This document shows, piece after piece, positions 37,646 through 49,264 of a stretch of DNA of 64,000 nt; within the stretch, counting starts at the first letter, position 1, and every line of letters starts with the position of its first letter. Location of the stretch: NCBI GenBank assembly GCA_944472155.2, contig OX235273.1, forward strand, positions 84,500,793 to 84,564,792. The letters are read 5' to 3'. Both the position numbers and the translations under genes were made by a program. The notes beneath the pieces were generated by a model. That model did not search any database and was not told where the DNA came from. It saw only the letters and a program-made list of their open reading frames with translations. The DNA is from Trichobilharzia szidati (Eukaryota > Platyhelminthes > Trematoda > Strigeidida > Schistosomatidae).

Positions 37646-39685
37646 AATCCAATACCAATTAGCTGAAGGTATCAAATGGTTCAGAGCCAAAGAGTTTCGC
37701 TTATCACAAACAGTCTTTCATTACTGGATCATACTTACATATGAAGCCATCTTGATGATACGGAAATTACTAACAAAACTTTTAACCCTTTACTTCAATG
37801 CATGAATTCGTAGATGCTTGGGTGAATAAGCAATCCCACTCCGCGGCATAGTCAAAATAATAAACGGCAAATTCTACCCGAGTGTACAAAGAAACAATGA
37901 GATGGTATATCCATGTGGATTTTGTTTATAACCTGGTTTCATTTGTCATTCTCTCTGTCAAAATTTTGCATTAGATGTTGTACACATTTAAGTGAAACGC
38001 TGGAATTAATATTTATACATACAATCAAATTAAACTATACACTGGGAAAATGTGGATAATTAAGGCTTCATATATTCATTTTTATGCACATATGCCATAA
38101 AGATTATGGTGTGATCGTTTTCAGCTGATATAGTAGTGAAGCCGTTAATGACAGGTTCACAGAAGAAAATCTGTAGCCTAGCTACATGATTCACTTACTT
38201 ACTTATTTGCGTTACTTGATGAGCTTGTTGTATATACTGTCTCATTAATTAGCTGTTCTGTGTAATACGAAGCTTCACGATGAAGAAGGTAAAGAAATTT
38301 TCGAACCATGTGGTAGCCGTTATGTCGGACTGTGTAATTACCCCATCTGTAATCACTAGTGCAAATACATCCCAACCAGTTTAACCAAGTCTTTCAAAAT
38401 TTTAATGTCTTCCAAGAAAGTGCCTTGGATTGCAAGATATGTAATATTCCTCTACTGAAGTACCTAACAGAAATGTAGGCTTTTAATTCATCTATGAACC
38501 CTTCAGCTGAATATTCATAAAAATGATCCCTTAAGTTACTGAATATAAATCCTGTAAACGAAGCTATGTATTGTCAAATGTGGCATATAAAACTTTCCAT
38601 TTATCATTTGATTTGAGATTTTTCCATATTACAGGAATGAAGTAATAATCTGAAGCATTGTGAGCATCTAGCACTATGAACTGGTGAAAAAGACAAAATC
38701 TCACCCATTTAGTATCCAATTTGGATTTGCAGTGACACCAATAAACTTATTCTCAAACTAGCTAGTCTTCAGTAAGCAATCGATGTAGCTATGTATTCAT
38801 AAATGTATTGACTTATATCAATCTATCACCTGGAAAATCCTGTCAGTAGGCCGAAAGACGTGCCATGCCTGTTTACTTTGGGTGTTGAACCGAATGCTTT
38901 CTGCATCAGATCTGATTTCATAGCTTTGTAGCCATTGTGTTCTCCATAAATTCTCCTTCAGTTTCTTGTGTACTAATATTTATGGGGTTTTATATACAAT
39001 GTTAACGGACAGCAGATATCAGAGTTGTTGTAATTCCGTAACAAATTAAATCAGAGTTTATGAGTGGTAACAAAGCTTGAAAAATTACAAACATCTTAGG
39101 CGATCAAGGGGCTTGACAAAAGGTTATCAAAAGGAGAACTCAGAGCAGTCATCAGCTCGATTGTGGGGCACATTATTGCTTCTGACTATGCATCATTTAG
39201 AGTCATAGATAAAGTACAATTAAGCCGTTCAAAAGAATTTTACCTACATTTTCCACCTCCGAATTAAGCTTTAGCAATCAATGAGGGAAAACTTGAACTT
39301 TATGTCTAGGAGCGTTTTATCCAGCCTCTTTTAATAACATGACGTTAGTGTCAACTTTTGTTTTCTTGAACAGTTGTGCAATAAACTCCGTATAGACTGC
39401 GATTATACAGCATGTGACATTTTATTTACGGCTTGCAGAACAAAGATTAAGACTAACTAACTTATCCGTCTTTTCGATATGGTCTAGGTGAGATCTGTAT
39501 GTCTATGGAAGTTGACAAACTCAGTATTCACTTATTTAAACGTATTTTAATGGTCCATCAGAATATCTTTTTAGTCTGACAAACAACAAATAGTAATAAG
39601 TAGTCGATTTATTCATCTTACCTTATTTATAATTTACGCCGTCCTGATAATGAACTCAGTGTTCATTTTCCTCTAAATCCAGATA
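37646..39685. other. Intergenic, no gene seen
   Basis: No recognised gene or element. The part just before 39,690 may be unrecognisable PLE sequence. Confidence 0.35.
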
Positions 39686-39689
39686 AAAT

Positions 39690-39960
39690 TATGAAGACAT
39701 TGAAACTGTATCTACTCTGCACGTTATTTGAATTTAGAGAGGTTCTTTACCATCAGACAGTAGGCAGTGCGATGGGATCATTAGTGTCTCCGTTAGTGAC
39801 CAATGTGTTTATGCACTCATTACAAACAAATGCAGTTATGAGATTCCCTAATCCTCCTGAAATGTGGTTAAGACATGTGGATCATTAATGGGAACATTCG
39901 TCAATAATGAGTAAACATCGAAACTTGACATTATTTCATCTTCTTCGAAATAATTCATGT
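39690..39960 (+). pseudogene. Penelope-like element, RT core fragment
   Basis: The frame 39,691-39,888 contains FEFREVLYHQTVGSAMGSLV, then SPLVTNVFMHSL and WLRHVDH. This is the Penelope RT palm region: the block after the FxFxG-like motif, the GxxMGSPxSP motif (here GSAMGSLVSP), and the catalytic YVDD turned into HVDH, so both catalytic positions are altered. It ends at a stop right after this site. It is only about 70 codons of a once much longer element. Confidence 0.75.
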
Positions 39961-40845
39961 TTATTTACCTCTTAAATTCACATGAATTCTCCACTCGAAA
40001 TTCCACTTTCATTTCATGTGAACTTAGTATTCGTGAAATGTAATTAAAAAGTTTGTAGGCTGGAGAATTAGCAAAACCAACAACTAGGACATAATGGAAC
40101 ATCCGGCTTGTGTATTTTTATTAATCCATAAAATCTACAAGAACGGCAAATTTAGTTAAACGTAATTACTAAAAATCTGATGCAAAATATCACAATATTT
40201 ACAGTGTCTAACAAAGAGTAGACTAATAATTGTAAGTCTGTGGTCAAATTTTGATCACAGTTCTTGCAATTTTGTTTATTTTTTTTGATATCCGTTCATG
40301 ACTCACATGACTCGAAAAGGTTCTTAAGACAAGATGGGTTCTTTTATATATATACACCATATTTAATTCTAATTTTGAAGAATTTCCCTAAAGAAATTCG
40401 AACCAATTGGCCGAACGAAACGTTGGATTTAATTATTTCTATCTCTCCAAGATCTTACTATTATAATTTTTGCATACACAATCATCATGAATGCCTTACA
40501 TACCACCTAACTTTGAAGCGCATTTATTTTGAGTACTGTTCTCAATCATTCAAGTAAAAGGCTTTGTTAACGAAGAAGTAATTCTGAAGAAATCCAATCT
40601 GCACATATAGATGTGTATTGGGTGATTATTTTGAAATGGCTACATAAACTACTGGCAACTTTATCAGTAGTGTGCATATATTTACGCAAATTTATAAAAA
40701 CTTAAATGATACGTTCACTCACATAAAATGGTCATATTTACGTTTCTCTGTGGAATAATGAATTTTGATGTAGGTTTCCGTGTGAATTCTAATATTAAAC
40801 TGAAAAACAGAAATATTTTTATACTTGAGTGACACAAAAATTTTT
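39961..40845. other. Intergenic, no gene seen
   Basis: No supported gene. A plus-strand frame at 40,264-40,557 (97 codons) is AT-biased with no motif. Confidence 0.35.
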
Positions 40846-40847
40846 CA

Positions 40848-41182
40848 AGCATTGGTTTGTGGCGAGGAATTCATCATGAGCTGATATCGGTTAGAGAACC
40901 ATTGGAAAACCTGGCAGTACTGGTCAGCCGTTTCGTCCTAGTTTGTTTCCTTTAATTCCTAGAGCAACATAGGGCTTCGGCCGTGCGTCTCCATTGCGTT
41001 CGGTTCTCTGCTACAGTCTTCACCTGGCTCCAAGTCTGCCCACACGTTTTCATCTCTTCTTCACATGACCTCCTCCAAGTCACCCTTGCACTGACGGCCA
41101 ACTCGCCACTTCTCTTTCGGGTTCCATTCGAGGGCCAGTCCCAAACTAAGCTGACGAAACAGCTGTCTAGCACTCCCTGCAA
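40848..41182. mobile_element. Palindromic Sm-alpha-like SINE split by RTE tail
   Basis: The left arm (40,852-40,946; AGAGAACCATTGGAAAACCT, then CGTTTCGTCCTAGTTTG) and right arm (about 41,134-41,178; AGTCCCAAACTAAGCTGACG, AACAGCTGTCTAG) are inverted copies of the SINE 3' region. Where the tRNA-like spacer should be there is instead a 186-bp RTE LINE tail. The right arm keeps GACGAAACAGCTGTC but lacks the CTGATGA box. Confidence 0.7.
40947..41132 (-). mobile_element. RTE LINE 3' tail, nested
   Basis: Closely matches the 3' end of the RTE element at 11,590-11,775, sharing TTTCCTTTAATTCCTA, CCGTGCGTCTCCATTGCGTT and CTTCACATGACCTCCTCCAA. The minus-strand 3' terminus (GAATTAAAGGAAA) lies exactly at the border with the SINE arm, as expected for a 5'-truncated retroposition. 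Confidence 0.8.
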
Positions 41183-43745
41183 AATATATTAGTCAACATT
41201 GATATAATGCATCTTAATTTATGTGCAAGCTTTTACGCAGAGAGTGTTGAATTATTCAAAGCCACGTAAATTCATGTAACTCTCCGAGAAATCCTTAAAA
41301 GTTTGGCATTAAGGTTTAAAACTGATACAAAATTGACAATCAACTAAATGTTAAATAGAAGAGTAGTATGCATCTGTCATAATTCATACAGATTTTTGAA
41401 TTCTTAGTCAAAATCACTCTGACTGTTAGAACATTACGCAGTTAAAATCAGATTCACCTCAGTTAATTTTCATCAGAAGTATGCTTCGTTAGTGCTTTTC
41501 ATCTAAAAAGTAAAATGACAGCTATCTGGTAGTCCATTTTGAGGAACACTAAGTGCCTGGCACTTTTGTCACTAATGTAGTATACGCAGCAACATGCTAT
41601 AGATGAAAATGTATGTTTTACAATCTGAATTATTCAAAACATGCAGTAACACATCATGTTGCTGGTGTATTTATTTATCTATTGAGTGAAACGTTATAGA
41701 AAGCAATTTATGAACATTCATGCAGCTCTTAATGCAAAGGATTGATTCCTTATGTGTTCACATCATTTCAACTTACAAACTACGAGTCAAAAACACACAG
41801 AAACCATATATGAACACTGTTTTTCCAGGATATTGATCATATGATATTTTTCTTAAAAACTAGTGATTTCTTCTAAATATTATGACTTCACATATTCTGA
41901 ACATACTAATTACTTGCATTTCACGGAAATCTGCTTCTTCCTCTTATTGTTATAAATTTTGTTTCTGCTAATGATAAAGTATATCAGTGTAGTAAATATG
42001 TGCTTTGAATATGCAGTGTTAAACATGTGTGAGAAGTTTGATATCTCTCTACATACCTGCCAATCCAGTCGCTGAATAAATCTCTAAATGTCAAAAAAAC
42101 ACAGTTGGCTTCATCAAAGTATCTTCCCGCTGTATCTGGTAATCTTATAATGGTTACGTACATCTTTATAGAGCTAACTGCACTATGCCAACTTTCATGA
42201 ACGTAATTCGAAAGTGACTATTCTATTATCTAAAACGTAATACTGGTTCATAGCTTATAAGCTGGAAAACCATTCATGTTTAAGTAATACCTCTTAAGAC
42301 CTTCCAGTCTCCACTAATAATACGTTACTGTTGTAGACAATAGAACCTGCAAGTTAGAAGTGATGTTATGAATCGTCAGATTAATACGCCGACACTCTAA
42401 TTGCGTTGCATCGAAAATCAGTTCTTGTACATTAGCATGATTTAGAACTAATGCTTACTCTCACAATTTGAATAGTGTTTTAAAAATGCTCGTCTATATA
42501 TTCACTTTAACTTGTACTATTGCGATATCCAAACTTTTTACATCAGTGATGCCGAGATCGGTAGCAGTGCTTGAGGACATATTTGAACTTATGTATAAAA
42601 TATGAGGTGAGTGATCACTATCATTTATACACAACTATATAAAAGTACTTAAAATTTTGAGTTGAATTTTAATTCTTGATATACTTTTCTTCTAATCGTT
42701 GATGAGAGTGAATCACATTGTGCATATTTACGAAGAAGTATTCACGTAATCTGTTTGATATGGCAAAAATTTCATTCTTCAGTTCAGGGACTCTATCAAT
42801 GTTAGAATACTGGATACTCCATTGCTTTTCTGAAATTGATTTCTTTCAAACGTTATCCCTAGCCAATAAATAGGCTTACCAGATAAAATTCTAATCTGCT
42901 GTGTATGAATAAAAAATTACAGCTTGACGTTTTTGAATCATGGAGACGGTTCGACTAAAACACCACCAACAGATATAGAAAGACAACTTAAAACATATTT
43001 AAAAGCTGTTTGTGTGCCTGAAGGTAAAATATGAACATTCTTCTCAGCAACGTTTAAAGTACAGACTAGAGGGAATTTCATTTAAGTGGTCAAATGATTT
43101 ATGTAGAACGTAAGCGTTTGAATAATTGACTACCGAATTAACTTGAACTTGCTTTTCCTACTGTTCTGAGTAACAGCACTTCAGAAAAAGATATCAGAGG
43201 CTGTGTTTTGGAATTAATTTGTGAAACTAAAGGACAATCTACAAAGAATTTCTTTTATCGCAGTTAATGATGTTCCAAATGAGAGAAATAACTGTGTACT
43301 GTTATTAAAAGGTGTACGAATGAGTTAAAGAGTATCTCGAGGGATAACAGCTGTCATACATCTCAGCTGACATCTCTAGAAGTGATGGCAACCAGTGACT
43401 GCAACAACCAACATACGTTACATCAGCATTCGTCGACATTACTTCAGAAAATGATGTGGAACACCCTGTCAGAGACATTACGCCTTCTCAATTTATGGGA
43501 CTTTCATCGCTCCCAAAAATATTTGTAAAAGTGAATTATTCTTGTCAGTGGGGTCATTGGCATTAAAGCCATATAGAAATAATCACAGTTAAATTACTTC
43601 TAATAAGTTATTATATAATCAATTTTTTGTGTTATGGCTGTTATTATTTTCTCTCCACCTAATAATATTTGTCGACTACTCAAATCAGGTTCCGGACCAA
43701 ATTATTAAAAAGTTGGGAAAGCAAAACTCATGAAATGTAACTCAC
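41183..43745. other. Intergenic, no gene seen
   Basis: About 2.5 kb with no recognised gene or element. The part from 43,020 to 43,560 is less AT-rich and may be old element coding sequence, but I could not place it. Confidence 0.35.
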
Positions 43746-43749
43746 TATA

Positions 43750-45640
43750 AATCCTACTCAGTATATCTATAGCCCTTCGGATGTTTTCCTTGATGAAACA
43801 GACTTTAAGTTATAACCACTTAGCCCTAAGTTTTGCGATAATAAAACGGATACGCAAGTTTAGTTTGGAAACCTCTATACACAAGCTGGAAACTTGATAC
43901 TTTCATCAATGGAGGCGGCCGAAATACTTAGATCACGTCGATTGATGCTGTAAGTATATGAAAGGCGAATAGAATAGATAAGCCTTAGGAAAGATGCAGG
44001 AGAATAAGAATTTAGCAATTACTAAACCTGATGAAAGTTCTAGAGTAGTAATCATGAATAAGAAGGAATACATAGACGAAATGAACAGCCTACTGAATGG
44101 TCATCAAAAATTTCAAAAAACTTCATCTTCTGCTAATCCAACCGAACAGATTAAGAAACAACTGAGTCAATAAAAGGCTGAACCAAAAATGTATTTTCTC
44201 CTAATGGTTGTATAGGTTACCCAAGCCTACGATTACAATCACACCAAGGTTACACAGGATACCAAAAGTGCACAGAAATGGTTGGGCATTTTTACCAGTG
44301 CAAGCCATATCTAACTCGCACTACTACGCAACAATACAATAGTTGATGAAACTCTTAAAGTCTCTGTATAATGGATTGGTAAAGTATAGTGTAGAGGATA
44401 GTTTTGAACTTGTTGAAAGAATAAGAGATTTAAACGTGAATGGTAAGTTCATAACATCGTTTGACATTTTTTCTTCATCACAGATGTACCATGACTGAAA
44501 CAGTGGATTTTGCATGTGAAGAAACTATTAAGCGAAAAACCATCACCGATAATTCTGTATCCTGTATGAAGGGACTTATTTTAAGACGTACAATGAATGT
44601 TTATTTCTTGTTCAAGAATGAATTCTATGGACAAACTGATGGTGTATCTATGAGCACACCATTAGGCCCAATCATAGCTTAGCTTTTCCTCTCGAGTTTA
44701 GGGAATGGACCATTGAAAGGAATAATGAATGAACTGAAATTATGTTGCCGATATATGGACGACGCATTTTTGATTATGAAAAATGAGAATGAAGTGACGA
44801 ATATCCCCTGCAAGTTCATCGATGTGCATCCAGCAATAAACTTTGCCACCCAGAAAGACAGAAACGATAGTACTTCATTCTTAGACGTCTTTTTGACTAG
44901 GAAAGATGATGGTACATTAGGAAGGAATGTGTATAGAAATCCTACAACGACAGGTTAGTATATTCATTTTATAAGTTTCACACTCCCGAAATACGAACGC
45001 AACTTAGTGAAGTATTTGGTTCAAATAGGTAGCGTAACCTGCTCAAATGATCGCCTTAATTAAGAGCTTAAGATTATCAGAAATTTATTTAGTGAAAATA
45101 GTTATTCAGAAAAGTTCGGTGGTATTAATATGAATTCAGCGCCAAGGCATGTCAACGTGGCAACAGCTCCAAAGAAGGCGTTGTTAATTAAACTACAGTT
45201 CCCAGTGATAAAATCAGTGAAATAGTAACACAGAGTCTAAAGAATGCAGTGAAAGAAGCATTCAGTGCAGTAGAGGTATGCTGTCTCTTCACAACCACTT
45301 CAAATTCACATTCAAGAAATAAGGATTTACTGTCTAATTTCGTCCCCATTTTGTGTATCTCCTAGATTCATCGCTCCTACGCAGCTAGTTACATTGAGTA
45401 TACAATTAGGCATATTCATCGCAGGATTTCCGAACATCATCCCGCACAGTTAAGCAAGGGACAAATAAGATTTTTTTATAGTTCTGTTTTGGCATATCTT
45501 GTAGATAGTGAAACGCGTTTCGTTCCGTTTCATCCTTGTAGACAGAATTTTGATCCCGCCTTATCAGGAGTATCCTTCTTGACTCTAAAGCAATTAACAG
45601 TTGTGTTTGATCAATTAATTTCACTATTTGCAACCTGAAA
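43750..45640 (+). pseudogene. Penelope-like element, longest copy, third lineage
   Basis: Plus-strand parts appear in order with frameshifts. An N-terminal block lies at about 43,775-43,960. Then come KPDESSRVVIMNKKEYIDEM (about 44,029), FYGQTDGVSMSTPLGPIIA (44,626-44,682) and the RT active site CCRYMDDAFLIMKNE (about 44,740-44,785), with the YMDD-type catalytic pair intact. SFLDVFLTRKDDGTLGRNVY (about 44,878) and LPKYERNLVKYLVQ follow. The GIY-YIG domain at about 45,380-45,440 reads YAASYIEYTIRHIHRRISEH, with YIG changed to YIE. Stops and frameshifts interrupt the coding region throughout. In a living element the protein would nick DNA and copy its RNA at the break. Confidence 0.82.
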
Positions 45641-48600
45641 ATCTATTGGACTATACAGCTGCTGAACAGGACTGTTGGAGCAGTTTAACATTTTTGATAT
45701 CTTATTATTTCTGAACAGTAAAACAGATTCTGCCACATTAAAATACTTTTGATGTTACTGGAATATAAACTACAGTCTTAACAAGGTTTATTTATCTTTT
45801 TACCCAAAACAAACAGATCAGTTAATTGTTAAATGATTTCTGTCTTTTTATTTTCACAAATATGTAAATATATGTTTACACAATAGGGTGCAAATTAGTA
45901 AGTAATCAGTTGTTGTCTATAAAAACGTACATATATATAAATATATATATATATAACATAATACCACCGTATTACGTCATACATGAGCACATATTTTTAG
46001 CATAGAAAAAAAAACAGAATCAAAAAGTTCTCAAGAATATTTAATAGCCATTTACGTGTTTCATTTATTTTATTCTAAGGATTGTACAAGTTATCATATA
46101 TATATATTGTTCATCATGAACATGGACGATTGTCTTTGTGGTTATAGTTCGATTCCTGTAGTACTGCGTTCAATTAAGCAGAAGCTAACAGATTTGCTGA
46201 AAGTATATACTGGTATCTACTTAAAATAAAGACAAACATTTTGGCCTGAAACGAAAACAAAGAAAAATTATCATAATGGCATTTTTCCTCAAAAATACAT
46301 CATGAACTAATCATGGAAATCATCGAGTTATAAGTTCCATTTTCATATTGTCTTGATTTCCAAGGTGTATAAGCTACTTAAGATTGAAATTCACGTTCGC
46401 CTACTCAGCAGATGGAATTTTATTCTTCACACAGTTACGGTAATCATTTGATTCTAAAGCTACCCTAAGTCACTTTAAAGCTGTAGATAGATAATACTTT
46501 GGCTTCATAGTTCCATATTCAATACTGAGACGTAACACACAGGAGCACTGTCATAAGTACCACAATTTCCTGCTTAATGGACAGATGATGACATGGTTTC
46601 TTAACTACAAAAGGTAACATATATTTTCATAAAACAAATTAACAGTGGAAACATTTAATCGTGACACCTACTATTATATTCATCCAAACGTTAAACGTCA
46701 TTCCGTTTTACCCACAGGTGCATCTATGTCCATTGAATGAGTACCACCTACTAGTATTGCTTTAATTTGCTAAAACTCAAGCATGCGAACATTTCTTTTG
46801 ATTCTGGTCACGAGAAGGCAGCCGACGTTGCTCATAAGTCTTAAGATAGTTTGCTCGTTATAATAGTCTGAGATGTTTGAATGGCAATACATCAATTATA
46901 AAATCACTTCCAGTTAGACTGTCAGGCTGTAGACACGGGTGTGTCCGCCTTCCAACTACTCACCTCTCTAAAAACTTTGAATTATATGACATCTTTGTCA
47001 GTTCGTTCTAGTTACCATAAACCTTGAGAACTACTGTGAAGTACTCCTCCGAATAAGTTCACTATGCTACATTAAATAGTGATACAGCACTATTAAGCGG
47101 ATGACTATGCAGATACAGTTTGCTGATTATAATCGAATCAAAGTATTCACATCATTATTATATTTGGGATTGGTGTTGCCTCTCTTTTTTACAACTGATT
47201 TGACAACAAAAGACTCTTTGAACGGAGTTTTCAGCTTTGTTGATCCCCGTTCCACAAATGATTCAATTGGTATCATTTTATCTTTCACACAATTACTACT
47301 CACGATTAAACAAGAAAAAAACTTTAATAAAAGCGACTTACTTGTTCTAGATGGAAAATTAACTGTTGACCGTTGCTAGTTGTTAGACGTACAGCACCCT
47401 GGCAGCTGTAGTCGTTTTCATCTTTATAACTGACCTATCAAATATGACAGTTTAAGTGGATTTAAAAAAAGAGAGTGAACACTGTTAAAGCCTTAATTAT
47501 TTTCTATCTCAAAAAACTACAAATTTTCAATAGGTTAAAATAATCAAAATTATGTGAGAGGAGAATAATTGACGTGTTGAAACTATCAGGAGTCTTGCAG
47601 TCACTGTATACCGACTTGAGTTTCGGATTTACTGAGAATAGATTCCGGCATCAGTGAAGGTATCACTTTAACTACTACAGTTTAGTAACTAAACGAATTT
47701 AACATAATCTATATGTTTAATGAGACAGTTTCTATAAGTCTGTCTAACGTCTCGCCACTCCGTCAGTTGTCGATTGTCGTTGCTCTTTCTGGAAAGCTGA
47801 AGATAGTTCACCAATCAATTAATAAAAGTAAAAAATAGAATAAATAAAACCAATTTAATCTTTTGATTTCGCATTATGGAATACACTACTGATTGATATG
47901 AGTTTCTGGAAACTACTCATATCCAACACTAGTGCTTGCTAGCCAGATCAAACCCATCTAAGTACTGGATGGCTGATAGACTTTGGTAGATAGTAAGTTA
48001 TAGCAGACTGCTACGATCATATAAGTATTCACCTGAAATATCATGAAAAGATGTTGAACGTGCTAACAAGATATTCAGTGATATTAATTTTAACATAATG
48101 TGGTACATTGTTGTATTGTAATACACCTATTTCCTTTAAATGATCAGACTGTAAGCCTTCACAAGATAATTAACATGTCACTAATCAATAACTTTTCATA
48201 AAGTCAATAAAAGTAAACTATTCAAGCTGGACGCCATTCATTATTCGTACAATGTTACAATGTTAGTCCTTATCACCTAGCTGTGTTTCATTTATGATTA
48301 AAAGGTTGTTCTTATTTCAATTTTATTTTTATTCACTCAACAAAAACATTCCGCAACTAAAAATACCAAAGAGGTGAGGATGAAATTTGTAGATGAAGAT
48401 CAGCTTCCAGAGGGTTGATAAATCTAAACAGTCACAGAACCAAAGGTTAAGCCTTCACGCTTGCTAATCTCATAAAATCTCACATCAAATATCGATTAGT
48501 CCTCAAATCACAGTTTAAAGCATATTAGTAGTTACCATGCCAATACCTAAATTTTCGGAATGTGTTTAAGGCAAAAGAATGACTAAACGTTAGAACTTCC

Positions 48601-49076
48601 AGTATTGTTATGATGTAACAAAAATACTGAGAAATTAAATTTCATTTCATTGGCTATCATTGTGTATGCTTAAAGTAGGTAAAATATAATCCTATAGTGA
48701 TCAACTTAAACAGATAATAGGAATAATTTGTATACTATCGAATGCCAAACCGACTATGTTATAGTAGCATATTTCTATTCAGTTATCTGTAGACGTAAGA
48801 CAGTGGTATAAACCGACTTGCATTTCATTCTACTCTACACACTGAGGTTTTCAGTTCAAATGTTTCCTTTTTCATTACATCAGGTTTACAGTAATGGAAA
48901 CATGTTACTATTCTTCTATAAGTGAGTTTTATATTATAAAAGACTTAACAATTCTATTTGAGATTCAATCTCATGTTGTATTCATTCATCACAATTCAAT
49001 TTTTATATCATAAACTTAAAGAATGACATGAAAGAATAGATATCTCTGTACGTTTATGTTTGATTGTATCTCTCAC
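45641..49076. other. No supported exon; may be myosin intron or 3' flank
   Basis: Downstream of the last visible myosin exon. I searched for the missing end of the FERM domain on the minus strand and found none. A (TA)n-rich tract lies at about 45,928-45,960. A 92-codon plus-strand frame at 47,101-47,379 has a clean hydrophobic start but no family match. Confidence 0.3.
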
Positions 49077-49264
49077 CCTTGTACTTGCAACATCTTCATA
49101 GGCGAAATTCTGATAACATTCATTAGATGAAGGATTTAAAATATGAATGCCTGATTTGCCTAAAGCGATAATTACTTCAGGATTTGGTAAACCTTGTGAT
49201 ACACCACTTTCAACAAAAGCAAGGAAACATGAGGATCCAAAAAGTGACCAATCTCTGATTGAAG
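49077..49264 (-). CDS. Myosin XV exon 8 (FERM F3 start)
   Basis: 188 bp, acceptor ATTTTACAG, likely donor GTGAGA after ACAAGG, phase 0. Contains WSLFGSSCFLAF, LPNPEVIIALGKSGIHIL and YEDVASTR, the first strands of the F3 lobe. If the donor were skipped the frame would stop after about 22 more codons in sequence unlike a FERM domain, so splicing at this donor is preferred. The following exon was not found. Confidence 0.85.

Noticed and set aside
47101..47379. Plus-strand frame of 92 codons as a host gene
   Set aside because: No motif, no splice context and no recognisable family; kept only as a note.
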